This document shows, piece after piece, positions 15,408 through 24,998 of a DNA stretch of 64,000 nucleotides; within the stretch, counting starts at the first letter, position 1, and each line of letters starts with the position of its first letter. A program made the translations under genes and the position numbers. The notes below the pieces were generated by a model. The model was given only the letters and a program-made list of their open reading frames with translations, made no database searches and was not told the origin of the DNA. The stretch lies in the NCBI GenBank assembly GCA_039679945.1, contig JBDKTY010000127.1:62001-126000 (forward strand). Direction: 5' to 3'. Source of the DNA: SbD1 sp039679945. GTDB taxonomy: Bacteria; Desulfobacterota; Syntrophobacteria; Syntrophobacterales; Syntrophobacteraceae.

Positions 15408-16781
15408 TTAGTTCGTCAGTGCCTGCACGGGGGCGGGAATACGGCCGCCCAGACTAATGAATTCGCTGGAGCCGTTTCCTCCACGGGTGGGAATGATAAT
15501 CGCCTCGCCGAGAAGCCCTCCAAAGAACGCCTTTTCGCCGGCCTTCTTGCCGGGAACCGGGATCAGCCTCGCGGCCGTGGTCTTCCTGTTTATCACCCCT
15601 ATGGCCATTTCATCGGCGATGATCGCCGCGAGGGTCTCGGCGGAGGTATCACCCGCGAGGGCCACCATGTCGAGTCCAACCGAGCAGACGCTGGTCATTG
15701 CCTCGAGCTTTTCGAGCGAAAGAAATCCCTTACCGGCCGCTTCCGCGATGTTGAGATCTTCGCTGACCGGGATGAATGCGCCGCTGAGCCCCCCCACGTA
15801 AGAACTGGCAAACGACCCGCCTTTTTTCACGGCGTCGTTTATCATGGCGAGCGCGGCAGTGGTACCCGGCATTCCGATGCTTCCAAGTCCCAGGCTCTGG
15901 AAGATTTCGCCCACGCTGTCTCCGACGTTCGGCGTCGGAGCAAGCGAAAGGTCAACCACCCCAAACGGTACGCCCAACTCCCGTGCGACATGCCTTCCTA
16001 TCAGCTCTCCCACTTTTGTGACCTTGAAGGCGGTGCGCTTGATTATCTCGGAAAGTTCGCCCAGGTCGAGTTTTGGGTTGGCGCCACGGGCGCGGTCGAT
16101 GGCTTTTTTCACGACGCCCGGGCCGCTTACGCCCACATTGATTACGGAATCGGGTTCCCCCACACCCAGATAGGCCCCGGCCATGAAAGGAATGTCTTCC
16201 GGAATATTGGCGAACACGCACAGCTTGGCGCACGCGAGTCCATCGCGGTCGCTGCTCAACTCGGCGGCCTTCTTGATTGTCTTGCCCATGAGATGGACGG
16301 CGTCCATATTGATGCCGGCCCGTGTCGAAGCGACGTTGACCGAAGAGCATACATTGCCGGTCGAAGCGAGCGCTTCCGGAATTGCCTCTATCAGTGCCCG
16401 GTCGCCCGCGGTAAAACCCTTTTCCACCAGGGCGCTGAAGCCACCGATGAAATCGACCCCAATTTCGTTTGCCACGGCATCCAGTGCCCGTGCGGTCTCG
16501 ACCATCTGGGCGGGATTGAATGAACATGCCGCGACGGCAAGCGGGCTGACCGCGATGCGCTTGTTGACGATGGGAATGCCGTATCGAATGGCAATCCGGT
16601 CGCACACCTGAACCAGGTTACAGGCCAGGCGGCAGATCTTTGCACGAATGTTGTCCGTGAAGCGGCCGAGATCGGGGTTCGCGCAGTCAAGGAGGCTGAT
16701 TCCGAGAGTGACGGTGCGAACATCGAGGTGTTCGTTTCTAAGCATCTCAAGGGTGGAAATGACTTCTCTGTCGCTAAGCAT
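15408..16781 (-). CDS. PFL-family protein (UPF0210 / DUF711)
   Basis: The 457-residue protein begins in the usual way for the family (EVISTLEMLRNEHLDVRTVTLGISLLDC) and has the glycine-rich C-terminal radical-like region SLGLGSIGMPGTTAALAMINDAVKKGG. The family is structurally related to pyruvate formate-lyase-like proteins, with unknown reaction. It usually lies next to a small ACT-domain protein; here a double-ACT protein lies 185 nt upstream on the same strand, which supports a shared role. No strong ribosome site precedes ATG 16781; position relative to family members decides the start. Confidence 0.9.
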   Translation of the reverse strand: MLSDREVISTLEMLRNEHLDVRTVTLGISLLDCANPDLGRFTDNIRAKICRLACNLVQVCDRIAIRYGIPIVNKRIAVSPLAVAACSFNPAQMVETARALDAVANEIGVDFIGGFSALVEKGFTAGDRALIEAIPEALASTGNVCSSVNVASTRAGINMDAVHLMGKTIKKAAELSSDRDGLACAKLCVFANIPEDIPFMAGAYLGVGEPDSVINVGVSGPGVVKKAIDRARGANPKLDLGELSEIIKRTAFKVTKVGELIGRHVARELGVPFGVVDLSLAPTPNVGDSVGEIFQSLGLGSIGMPGTTAALAMINDAVKKGGSFASSYVGGLSGAFIPVSEDLNIAEAAGKGFLSLEKLEAMTSVCSVGLDMVALAGDTSAETLAAIIADEMAIGVINRKTTAARLIPVPGKKAGEKAFFGGLLGEAIIIPTRGGNGSSEFISLGGRIPAPVQALTN

Positions 16782-16966
16782 GTGGGTGTGTCCGAAGAAG
16801 TGGTTGGCTCCGAAAAGGGGTTTACGTTAATCCGGCTAATAGTCCTCTTTCAAAAAACAGCTTTGCCCAAGGCGATAGTCGCCGCTGCCGGGGCGACTTC
16901 TCCCGGCGCGAACGGACGGGTGCGGCAGGCCCTTGCGCGCAAATCCGAATGGAACATTATCCGGAA

Positions 16967-17518
16967 TCAGACTCTGTGCACGGCTTCAAAAATATCCCGG
17001 TGCTGAAGGCTGATGTCAAGGCCCAGGTATTTACCCCGCTCGAAGAGGGCTGCGCGGAAAAGGTTCTGGTCAAGTTCCGCGGGAATATCCACCTCGTAGA
17101 TCATGGTGTTGGCGCTGGGATTGTCTCCTCCGCGGAAGACCGCCTTGAGGTTGGAGATGTTGACCCGAAAGTGGGCCAGGAGTTCCGTGACGCCGGCGAC
17201 AAGGCCGGGACGGTCCGGCCCGAAGGTAGTGATAACGAAGGGCTCGCTTGGCGGGGCCCGCCAGACGCCGGTCGCCTCCATCCGGCGCAAAAGCACGGAC
17301 AGTCCCATGGGATCGAGCTTTTCGGCAAGCCTTCGATGGAGATCGTCCGGCTCCACCGAAGGCGGAATGGAGGCGATGAATACGCCCGCGAATTCGGTTT
17401 GCAGGATCGTCTGGCTCACATCCTCGATGTTGCACCCGCTCCCGAAGAGTACTTCCGATACCGCGGCGATCACGCCCGGCCGGTCGTGTCCGAGAACGGA
17501 AATGATGATTTTTTTCAT
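16967..17518 (-). CDS. Double ACT-domain protein (GcvR-like)
   Basis: Two ACT domains: residues 1-85 (MKKIIISVLGHDRPGVIAAVSEVLF) and 92-175 (FVITTFGPDRPGLVAGVTELLAHF). Both carry the DRPG ligand-loop motif. The 183-residue length fits GcvR-like regulatory proteins, which sense amino acids and act through protein contacts. It overlaps hypC by 4 nt (ATGA), so it is transcribed with the hydrogenase genes, but the PFL-family gene downstream is its more usual partner. Confidence 0.85.
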   Translation of the reverse strand: MKKIIISVLGHDRPGVIAAVSEVLFGSGCNIEDVSQTILQTEFAGVFIASIPPSVEPDDLHRRLAEKLDPMGLSVLLRRMEATGVWRAPPSEPFVITTFGPDRPGLVAGVTELLAHFRVNISNLKAVFRGGDNPSANTMIYEVDIPAELDQNLFRAALFERGKYLGLDISLQHRDIFEAVHRV

Positions 17519-17754
17519 CCCTGTCCTTCATCAACGGCGCAGGCGGCCAGTTCGGATAACAGGCGGAGAGACTCGCGCGCTTCCTCGGGGTCAAGCTTGT
17601 TGAGAGCAAAACCCGCGTGGACTATCACGTAATCGCCCAATTCCGCCCCGTCGGGCAGGAGCATGAGCGAGGCCTTCCGCAACGCTTCGCCGATACGCAC
17701 CGTTGCCACATCATCCTGGATTTCGACTATTTCTCCCGGAATGGCGAGACACAT
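17515..17754 (-). CDS. hypC: Hydrogenase assembly chaperone HypC/HupF family
   Basis: The 79-residue protein begins MCLAIPGEIVEI with the essential Cys2, and has the family strands VRIGEALRKASLMLLP and GDYVIVHAGFALNKLD. HypC carries the Fe(CN)2CO unit and chaperones the hydrogenase large subunit precursor. It lies 13 nt downstream of the maturation protease gene, consistent with processing of the adjacent large subunit. Other hyp genes are not in view. Confidence 0.93.
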   Translation of the reverse strand: MCLAIPGEIVEIQDDVATVRIGEALRKASLMLLPDGAELGDYVIVHAGFALNKLDPEEARESLRLLSELAACAVDEGQG

Positions 17755-17767
17755 CGTTTTTTCCTCT

Positions 17768-18283
17768 CTAGACCACCCGATTTACCTGAAGGGGCTTTTC
17801 TCTTTTTTGCCAGGACCCACCCGCTTTTGCGACTTCCTCCAGAACAGCGGCCACGATATCGTCCATGCGGCTGCGTACCGGTTCCGTCATTTGGGTGTCC
17901 CACGAAGTCCAGTCACCCGGTTCGATTCCGAAGACTACCGCCTCGGGGTGGTTCCCGAGAATCTCGGCATAAACGAGAGTTTCGACCATATTCAGCTCAT
18001 GGAGCGAGCTTTTGTACGGTATCTTTTTCGGCAGGTCCTTTTCGGGAATTCGGTAAATAGTTCCCGGAGGGCCCCCGCCGCGAACTATGTCTATCACAAT
18101 CACATAGTCCGAATCAAAAATGGGGTCCAGCAGCCGCAGCCCCAAGGTCCCTCCATCGTACAGCTCGACATTCCCGGAGAAAGTGTACTCGTCCTCGAGC
18201 TTTTCGATCACCCGGACCCCGGTTCCCTCGTCGCCAAGCAGGATGTTTCCCACTCCCAGAATCAGTATGCGTTTTTGGGTCAT
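17768..18283 (-). CDS. Hydrogenase maturation endopeptidase (HyaD/HybD/HynC family)
   Basis: The 171-residue protein from ATG 18283 has the family start ILILGVGNILLGDEGTGVRVIE with the Ni-sensing Glu, Asp in VIDIVRGGG, and His in SSLHELNMVETL. These three residues form the nickel site used to recognise the metallated large subunit before cutting its C-terminal tail. GAGG lies about 4 nt before the start; the longer frame to 18376 overlaps the large-subunit gene. It is separated from the large subunit by a terminator hairpin. Confidence 0.93.
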   Translation of the reverse strand: MTQKRILILGVGNILLGDEGTGVRVIEKLEDEYTFSGNVELYDGGTLGLRLLDPIFDSDYVIVIDIVRGGGPPGTIYRIPEKDLPKKIPYKSSLHELNMVETLVYAEILGNHPEAVVFGIEPGDWTSWDTQMTEPVRSRMDDIVAAVLEEVAKAGGSWQKREKPLQVNRVV

Positions 18284-18308
18284 GTTCCTCGCTTTCTCGG
18301 CTTTGCCC

Positions 18309-18344
18309 AAAAAAAAGGAACCCGGCCACAAGAGACCGGATTCC
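18309..18344 (-). terminator. Intrinsic terminator between hydrogenase large subunit and protease
   Basis: On the minus strand GGAATCCGG - loop - CCGGGTTCC is followed by eight T residues. It lies between the large-subunit stop and the protease start, so structural genes should be transcribed in excess of maturation genes, with partial readthrough. Confidence 0.75.
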
Positions 18345-18368
18345 CTGGATGTACCCAAAAATCGTCCG

Positions 18369-20012
18369 TTAGACAACTTTAAATTTATACACTTCGTTGG
18401 TCTGGGGGTCGATCACGTGCACGCCGCAGGCGATGCACGGGTCGAAAGCATGGACCGTGCGCAGAATTTCGACAGGCCGCTTCGGGTCGGCAACCGGGGT
18501 ATTCATCAGGGCTTCCTCAAGGGGGCCTCTCTTGTCGTTCGCGCAGCGCGGGCCGATGTTCCAGGTGGAAGGCACCACCATCTGGTAGTTGGCGATCTTG
18601 CCTTCCTTGATGCTGATCCAGTGTCCGAGCGCTCCACGCGGAACGTCATTGAGACCGGCGCCCATTCCCTCCGGGGGCATCGTCGGATCCTTGCATACGT
18701 TGGTGTCGCCCTTCTTGATGTTTTCCACCAACTGGTTCATCCAGCCTTCCATGGCCTCGCCGATGATCTTGGTTTCGATCGCTCGCGCGGCCACTCTGCC
18801 CAGGGTCGAGAAGAGGGCGTCGGCCGGTATCTGGAGTTTCTTCAAAACCGCGTCCACATTCTGCTTCACCGCGGGCACGCCCTTGCCGTAGGCAATGAGG
18901 ACGCGCGCGAGCGGTCCCACTTCCATCGGCTCGTCCTTATACCGCGGAGCCTTCATCCAACTGTAGCGACCCTCGGTATCATACTTGTCGTATGCGGGCT
19001 TGGTCTCGCCCTTCGTCGGGTTCAATCCCTTGGGATCGCCTTCATACCAGCTATGCTTGATCTGCTCGGTGATGAGGTTGAGATCAACCGGCTGGACCTG
19101 GGTCAGGGCGCGGTTGAAGATGGCGCCGCGAGGCATCAGGAAGCTGTCGGGTTCCTTCGCCGTGGCTGAAAAATCGCCGTAAGTCAGGAAGTTGCGGGTT
19201 CCGCCGATCTTGCCCCAATCCTTGTAAAATCCGGCCACGGCCACAACGTCGGGGACGTAGACGTTGTTGACGAAATCCATGGTCTCTTTCCAGAGATACT
19301 TGAATTCGGCGATCCTGGCGGGATTGAGGTCCGTCGCGCAGCTCACGCCACCCACGACCAGGCTTTGCACGTGCGGGTTCTTGCCGCCGAAAATGGCCAT
19401 CATCTTGGCTGTCCGGGCCTGCTGCCTCAATGCGTCGAGATAGTGCGCGACGGCAATAAGGTTGACCTCGGGCGGAAGCTTGTATGCGGGATGCCCCCAG
19501 TAACCGTTGGCGAAGATTCCGAGCTGCTTGGAATCGACAAATTTCTTCACCCTGGCCTGTACCTGCTTGAGATCGTTAACGCCGGTCTTGGGGCTGGTGG
19601 GGGACACCTGCGCCGCGAGGACGGCCGCTTTCTGCGGGTCGGCCTTGAGAGCACTTACGATATCCACCCAGTCGAGCGCATGCAGATGATAGAAATGCAC
19701 GACGTGATCGTGCAGGTACTGCGCGCCGTGGAGCAGGTTGCGGATGATGCGGGCGTTATCGGGAATTTGAACTTTTACCGCATCGTCCACGGAACGGATG
19801 GAAGCGAGTCCGTGGATATAGGTGCACACGCCGCAGGCGCGTTGCGTGAAGAGGTATGCGTCTCTGGGGTCTCTGCCCTGGAGCATGATCTCGATCCCGC
19901 GAAACAGGGTCGAACTGCTCCATGCATTGGCTACTTTCCCATTCGCCACTTCGACTTCTATCTTCAGATGACCCTCAATCCTGGTGATGGGGTCTATGAC
20001 CACTCTTGCCAT
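18369..20012 (-). CDS. [NiFe] hydrogenase large subunit, periplasmic type
   Basis: This subunit holds the NiFe(CN)2CO centre for reversible H2 oxidation. The 547-residue protein has the N-terminal ligand motif RACGVCTYIHG (C60, C63) and the C-terminal DPCIACGVH (C526, C529), followed by a 15-residue tail beginning VID that the protease removes after His532. All four nickel ligands are Cys, with no selenocysteine. Size and sequence fit the Desulfovibrio-type HynB enzyme, exported with the Tat-signal small subunit. The gene follows the small subunit by 72 nt. Confidence 0.95.
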   Translation of the reverse strand: MARVVIDPITRIEGHLKIEVEVANGKVANAWSSSTLFRGIEIMLQGRDPRDAYLFTQRACGVCTYIHGLASIRSVDDAVKVQIPDNARIIRNLLHGAQYLHDHVVHFYHLHALDWVDIVSALKADPQKAAVLAAQVSPTSPKTGVNDLKQVQARVKKFVDSKQLGIFANGYWGHPAYKLPPEVNLIAVAHYLDALRQQARTAKMMAIFGGKNPHVQSLVVGGVSCATDLNPARIAEFKYLWKETMDFVNNVYVPDVVAVAGFYKDWGKIGGTRNFLTYGDFSATAKEPDSFLMPRGAIFNRALTQVQPVDLNLITEQIKHSWYEGDPKGLNPTKGETKPAYDKYDTEGRYSWMKAPRYKDEPMEVGPLARVLIAYGKGVPAVKQNVDAVLKKLQIPADALFSTLGRVAARAIETKIIGEAMEGWMNQLVENIKKGDTNVCKDPTMPPEGMGAGLNDVPRGALGHWISIKEGKIANYQMVVPSTWNIGPRCANDKRGPLEEALMNTPVADPKRPVEILRTVHAFDPCIACGVHVIDPQTNEVYKFKVV

Positions 20013-20084
20013 GACTGCTTCTCCTTAAATATTATATGTTTAGCCTGAACTGTCAGCGGCTGGCTCCAGAACTCCCGACTCCCT

Positions 20085-21023
20085 CTAGGTTGACTTATAA
20101 AAGGGTGTGCACTTGTCCCAAAAATTGGGCTCACTGCACCCGATGCATGGGTGACCCGCCTGGACGGGCCAGCTCACGCCGTCGTTAAACTTGACGGTGG
20201 GACAGTTGTTATAGGTGTCGGGGCCTTTGCAGCCTACCTGGTACAGGCAGAAACCTTTTTTGGCTTCCTCGGAGCCGAAGGAGGTCACGAATTCTCCGTT
20301 CTCGAAATGAGACCGCCTCGGGCACTGGTCATGAATGGTCTTGCCGAATGCGAAAAGAGGGCGTCCCTTGTCGTCGAGATCGGGGAGCTTCCCGAAAAGC
20401 AGGTAATTGACGATTGTTCCGACAAGGTTGATCGGGTTGGGCGGGCAGCCCGGAATGTTGAGGGTCTTAACGCCAAGCGCTTCGCTCACGCTCTTTGCTC
20501 CGGTCGGATTGGGAGCCGCGGCGGGAAGTCCGCCGTAGGACGCGCAGGTCCCGATGCAGATCGTGGCCATCGCTTTCGGCACAACTTCCTTTGCCAACTG
20601 CAGCATGGTCTTGCCGCCCACGGTGCCGTAAATTCCATCCTTGGCGGTGGGAATCGCACCGTCGACAATACAGATAAACTTGCCCTGGTTCGCGGTGATG
20701 CAGTCATGGAGTGATTTTTCCGCGGCCTCGCCGGACGGGGCCATTATCGTTTCGTGATAGTCCAGGGAGATGATGTCAAGTACGAGTTCGTCTATCCAGG
20801 GGTACATGGTGCGCAAGGCGCTCTCAGCGCAGCCCGTGCATTCCGCGAGAGCGATCCACACGACGGGAGGACGGGGAGCGTTGGCCAAGGCATTGGCCAC
20901 CTTGGAAATATAGGATGATGATAGTCCCATTGTCGCCGTCAGTGCAGTACAGTACTTCATGAAATCTCTTCGTGAGATTCCCTTCCTCTCGATTCTTTCT
21001 TCAAATGCGTTTCCTTGGCTCAT
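20085..21023 (-). CDS. [NiFe] hydrogenase small subunit with Tat signal
   Basis: The 312-residue protein carries three Fe-S clusters that pass electrons from the NiFe site. A twin-arginine signal (SRRDFMKYCTALTATMGL, residues 18-35) precedes a mature N-terminus PRPPVVWIALAECTGCAESAL with the proximal cluster ligands. Further ligands occur in CIGTCASYGG, NIPGCPPNP, CPRRSHFENGEF, FCLYQVGCKGP and HPCIGCSEPNFWDKCTPFY. No C-terminal membrane helix is present, so the enzyme is probably soluble in the periplasm and uses a cytochrome c. It is the first gene of the hydrogenase unit. Confidence 0.95.
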   Translation of the reverse strand: MSQGNAFEERIERKGISRRDFMKYCTALTATMGLSSSYISKVANALANAPRPPVVWIALAECTGCAESALRTMYPWIDELVLDIISLDYHETIMAPSGEAAEKSLHDCITANQGKFICIVDGAIPTAKDGIYGTVGGKTMLQLAKEVVPKAMATICIGTCASYGGLPAAAPNPTGAKSVSEALGVKTLNIPGCPPNPINLVGTIVNYLLFGKLPDLDDKGRPLFAFGKTIHDQCPRRSHFENGEFVTSFGSEEAKKGFCLYQVGCKGPDTYNNCPTVKFNDGVSWPVQAGHPCIGCSEPNFWDKCTPFYKST

Positions 21024-21263
21024 GAGTTCCTCCTAGGCCGTCATACTGATGTGCATTTTGCAATTGAACCGCCCATGTGCTTTCTCAAAAAAAAGTATCT
21101 AAATCAAAGAGCTAGATAATGCAACAAAATTCACTATGAGCTCTCTCTATTTAAAGCACATAATAGATAATGGAATTGTATGGAAAATCACAAGAAGTAT
21201 AACTTAAAAAAACGCACAATTATTAGTATAACTACATGCGCCCGCGAAATGCGCGCGGGGCCT

Positions 21264-22538
21264 CTAGGCGACACCGTAGCCCTCACGGTGCTCGGAGTTC
21301 CTGCGTTCGAATTCCTCGACCGCCCGCGTCAGATCGTCATGGTCGAGTTCTTTTCTATCCTGCAGGAGTGCATTCAATACCGCCTCCCTCACGACGAGCC
21401 GGAGATCCGAACCGGTGAATCCCTCCGTGCGTTTCGCGATTTCCCTCAGGTCCGCCCGGACTTCAACTTTACTCAGGACTTTTTCCAGGATCTTCTGGCG
21501 CATCTCGAGGTCGGGAGCGGCGAAGCTCATAACCTTGTCGAAGCGCCTCCATGCGGCGTGATCTAGGAGCTGTGGGTAGTTGGTGGCGGCAATGAGAAGG
21601 ACTCCGTCGTCAATGAGGCTTATGTCGTCGATGGCTTTGAGGAGCGTGTTCACCGCGCGCTTGAGTGCCCCATGGTCATCCGACGCCCGTGACTTGGCGA
21701 CAAAATCGAACTCGTCGATAAAAAGAATACATGGATTGAGTTTCTTTGCAAGAATGAAAACGTTGTCGAGGTTCTTGGACGTTTCTCCCAGGAACGCGCT
21801 GATTATGGCCGAGAGCCGTACCTCTACGAGAGGAAGCCAGAACCACCTCGAAAGCGCCCTGGCGGAGGTGGTCTTGCCAGTTCCCGGCGGACCGACGAAA
21901 AGGATCTTCCCGATTTCGTAGAGTCCGATCTGTTTGAGATAGTCCCGATGTTCGAGCGCCTTGCCCGCCTTGGCGATTTCCTCGACCTGCGCTTCGGTCA
22001 GTACCATGTCGTCGAGCCGGTTTCTCACGGCTTCGGGGACTTTGATGGAAACGAGTTTGAGCAGGTCTTCGGATTCTTCCCCGTAGAGCTTTTCGACCCG
22101 CGCTTCGAGTCCCTTGGAGCGGGCGAGAATCGACTGGTTGACAACCCTGGCCTCCGGGTAGCTGACGTTGGGGTCGAATCTCTCGAAATACTTGGCCAAA
22201 ACCGGGTTGGTCCGAATGGCTTCAAAGGAGTCCTGGCTGGCGAACCAGCTTGCTCCGGAATCCAAATCGGTGAGCGCGAGGAAGCTGCCCGGGCCGTCGG
22301 ATTTGATGAAGGGCAGCTCGGCCGCGATCTTGCCGACATCATCGAGCGCGCAGATTCGGCGCGCATCGGCTTCGGTTATCTGAACCGGCCGTTTCACTAC
22401 CTGTTCTTCACGATCAAGATAGTGCTGGCGGATATCCGGCGGCAGGTCGGCCGCCGTGAGCTTATCGAGTCTATTATAAATCTCCGCGGTGAGGAGCAGT
22501 TCAACCAGATCGAGGGAAGCGGGGTTGTCCGTGGTCAT
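21264..22538 (-). CDS. AAA+ family ATPase
   Basis: The 424-residue protein has an N-terminal non-conserved half (about 200 residues) and a classic AAA module: Walker A FVGPPGTGKTTSARAL, Walker B ILFIDEFDFVAKSR, sensor-1 LLIAATNYPQLLDHAAWRRFDK with the arginine finger region, and an AAA lid (GSDLRLVVREAVLNALL). It resembles FtsH/Vps4-type AAA proteins without a protease domain. The substrate is unknown. It stands alone, tail-to-nothing, with 240 nt before the hydrogenase genes. Confidence 0.85.
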   Translation of the reverse strand: MTTDNPASLDLVELLLTAEIYNRLDKLTAADLPPDIRQHYLDREEQVVKRPVQITEADARRICALDDVGKIAAELPFIKSDGPGSFLALTDLDSGASWFASQDSFEAIRTNPVLAKYFERFDPNVSYPEARVVNQSILARSKGLEARVEKLYGEESEDLLKLVSIKVPEAVRNRLDDMVLTEAQVEEIAKAGKALEHRDYLKQIGLYEIGKILFVGPPGTGKTTSARALSRWFWLPLVEVRLSAIISAFLGETSKNLDNVFILAKKLNPCILFIDEFDFVAKSRASDDHGALKRAVNTLLKAIDDISLIDDGVLLIAATNYPQLLDHAAWRRFDKVMSFAAPDLEMRQKILEKVLSKVEVRADLREIAKRTEGFTGSDLRLVVREAVLNALLQDRKELDHDDLTRAVEEFERRNSEHREGYGVA

Positions 22539-22980
22539 GTTAAGGTCTCCAAATATAAGTTAAAAGCTAGTGAAAAAAGTGACGAACTCGAAAACTTTAT
22601 TCCGAAACCGGCTATGTGTCAATCGTTCGCGGATGCTCCGGACTGCACTCCTTTACCGATGATTCCAGCGCGCACCAGATTCACTGGGGCGGAGTGTGGA
22701 GAAAATGTGGAAATAATGTGATTGCACGCCGTTGCGATCCGATGTATCGTTTCGAACCGTCGTCATAAGGGCAATCACGGGGGCCTGTTCCAATCAGAGA
22801 TTATGACGTCCACTGTTGTGGAACAGTGGCGGTCATACTCCTCACCGAGTCAGGTAATCTGCGGGATGTATATCTATCGGTTGGCTGACGGGGTCCCATC
22901 GTCCAGAGATCCAGGGCGAGATCCGGTCGTTTATTCCTTCCGTTTCACAATGTCTGACCTGTCGGAGCATAGTTCTAACA
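22539..22980. other. Spacer between divergent AAA ATPase and acyltransferase genes
   Basis: No gene, hairpin or repeat worth naming was seen. It must contain promoters for both divergent genes, but none matches consensus clearly. Confidence 0.4.
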
Positions 22981-24072
22981 GTGGCATGGAGAAATTCATC
23001 GAGCGTGCTGATCAAAGCCGGAAGGCAACCGTGGATTGATTTCTGCCGCGGGCTTGCAATGATCGCCGTTGTTGTTGACCATACCTGTGACCTGTTTCCC
23101 GATGCAGTGGGTCCGCACACCATTTTTTCCGTAGCCATGTTCACCTTCCTCGGGGGGGTATGCTCATGCATGTCCGTGCAGAGGCGGACAGTTCCCGTTC
23201 TGCCGTATATAGTGCAGAGGGTTAAACCCATCCTCATCCCGTATGCGATCGCCGTTGCTGTCTTCCGCATCTATAACGACAATTTTGTTCTCTCTTTTCC
23301 GAATTACCTGGTCAGTCTGGTGCATTTTAACAGGCCGCGCGCATTCTATTTTCTGCTGTTTTATCTCCAACTCGTGGTCGTGTCTCCACTCCTCTACCAG
23401 TTTGTGAAGCGATGTGACGGTGTTTTCAAACAGGTTCTCCTTGTCGCCGGGACGGTTTTACTTTCCGAGGTGTTCGTCGAGCACACTTACATCATGGATT
23501 CTTACGGTGGAGGTAAGTATGTATTGGGTGGAACCTATTTCACCGTCTTTGTTTTAGGCATGATGTTCACCAAGTACATTGAAGTTCTGACGTCCGCTCC
23601 CAGGTATCTCCTCGTACTCTTACTTCTCGCTTTGCCGTCACTCATCGTTTTTGAGTACTTCGGATTCATATACAAAGCATGGTCAAATCCGCCCAATGTG
23701 TATGCTATATTATATACGCTACTCATTATGACTATATTTTTCTCGTTGTTTCATCTAGTCGAAATATCCAGGCTGCCAGTACTTGGCTGGATTTCAATGT
23801 GCATCGTGCTGATAGGGAAGTGGTCGCTGGTGATTTTCTTATATCATATTCTCATCAAACGCATTGTCGGCAAGTGTTCCCAGGTTTGGTGCCCGGGTGT
23901 CGAGAACGAGGTGGTCTTCGCCTTTGTACTATTGCCTTTGATGATCTTTGTGCCAATAGCCGTTTCCCAGCTTATCCGTTATTTCCGAGGATGGATTGAG
24001 AGCCCGGAACCAGCCGATGCCCCCCTCGCGCGCAGTGACAGTTTACCTGATGTACCTCGCCAGACCTCATAG
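22981..24072 (+). CDS. Membrane acyltransferase (acyltransferase 3 family)
   Basis: About 363 residues with roughly ten hydrophobic segments. The N-terminus WIDFCRGLAMIAVVVDHTC has the conserved Arg and His of acyltransferase 3 (OafA/OpgC-like) proteins, which transfer acyl groups to sugars at the membrane; RPRAFYFLLFYLQLVVVSPLLY is another family segment. The start is uncertain: GTG 22981 lacks a ribosome site. Composition is more AT-rich than its neighbours, which hints at transfer. No glycan genes are nearby. Confidence 0.75.
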   Translation: MAWRNSSSVLIKAGRQPWIDFCRGLAMIAVVVDHTCDLFPDAVGPHTIFSVAMFTFLGGVCSCMSVQRRTVPVLPYIVQRVKPILIPYAIAVAVFRIYNDNFVLSFPNYLVSLVHFNRPRAFYFLLFYLQLVVVSPLLYQFVKRCDGVFKQVLLVAGTVLLSEVFVEHTYIMDSYGGGKYVLGGTYFTVFVLGMMFTKYIEVLTSAPRYLLVLLLLALPSLIVFEYFGFIYKAWSNPPNVYAILYTLLIMTIFFSLFHLVEISRLPVLGWISMCIVLIGKWSLVIFLYHILIKRIVGKCSQVWCPGVENEVVFAFVLLPLMIFVPIAVSQLIRYFRGWIESPEPADAPLARSDSLPDVPRQTS

Positions 24073-24113
24073 GACGGCCGTGTGGTTGCTGCATCCATGT
24101 AACGCCGATGGCA

Positions 24114-24998
24114 TCAGTCGCGATAGCGGCTCGGAAGATCCCCGTAGGCGTCGATGCGGCGGTCCCTGAGAAAGGGCCAGTTGCGGCGAACGGTTTCGGT
24201 TCTTGCGAGGTCGATCTCGGCCGTGAGGACTTCCTCGCGGTCCTCGGATGCTTTCGCCAGGAACTCGCCCTGGGGACCCAGGACCATGCTGTGCCCCCAG
24301 AATGTCTGCCCCTTTTCCTTCTCTCCCGGAGCGGGTTCAAACCCGACCCTGTTGACACTGATGACGGGCAGCGCGTTGGCGATTGCATGAGACCGCTGGA
24401 TAGTCACCCACGCATCATGCATGAGCTTTCTTTCTTCCGGCGATTCCCCGGTACCCCAGCCGATCGCCGTGGGGTAGATGAGCAGTTCCGCCCCCGCCAT
24501 GGCCATCAGCCGTGCGGCTTCCGGATACCACTGATCCCAGCAGACGAGCAGCCCCAGCTTTCCCACCGAGGACGTCACCGGGCGGAAACCGAGATCGCCC
24601 GGGGTGAAATAAAACTTTTCATAGTATCCCGGATCGTCCGGGATGTGCATCTTGCGGTATTTGCCGGCGGGTGAGCCGTCCCTTTCGATGAGTACGGCCG
24701 TATTATGATACAGCCCGGCGGCGCGGCGCTCGAAAAGGGATGCCACGATCACAACGTTCAGCTCTTTGGCCAGAGATCCCAGCGCCTCGGTCGCGGGACC
24801 GGGAATGGTTTCCGCCAGGTCGAAGTTCGCGGAGTCCTCTGCCTGGCAGAAGTAGGGTCCGAGGTGGAGTTCCTGGAGCACAATCAGTTCCGCGCCCCGT
24901 GCGGCGGCCTCCCGGATGCCCGCCGCACTCTTGCCCAGGTTGGCGTCGCGGTCCGCCGTGCACCTTTGCTGCACGAGCCCAACGGTGAGCTTCTTCAT
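24114..24998 (-). CDS. aguB: N-carbamoylputrescine amidase AguB
   Basis: AguB hydrolyses N-carbamoylputrescine to putrescine, CO2 and ammonia. The 294-residue nitrilase-fold protein has the catalytic Glu in LIVLQELHLGPYF, Lys in KYRKMHIPDDPGYYEKFYFTPGD and Cys in LGLLVCWDQWYPEAARLM; the DDPGYYEKFYFTPGD stretch is specific to this family. The start at ATG 24998 overlaps the aguA stop by 4 nt. The two together convert agmatine to putrescine. Confidence 0.93.
   Translation of the reverse strand: MKKLTVGLVQQRCTADRDANLGKSAAGIREAAARGAELIVLQELHLGPYFCQAEDSANFDLAETIPGPATEALGSLAKELNVVIVASLFERRAAGLYHNTAVLIERDGSPAGKYRKMHIPDDPGYYEKFYFTPGDLGFRPVTSSVGKLGLLVCWDQWYPEAARLMAMAGAELLIYPTAIGWGTGESPEERKLMHDAWVTIQRSHAIANALPVISVNRVGFEPAPGEKEKGQTFWGHSMVLGPQGEFLAKASEDREEVLTAEIDLARTETVRRNWPFLRDRRIDAYGDLPSRYRD

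Noticed and set aside
18369..18450. [NiFeSe] hydrogenase with selenocysteine at the nickel site
   Set aside because: The C-terminal motif is DPCIACGVH with both cysteines coded, so this is a standard NiFe enzyme.
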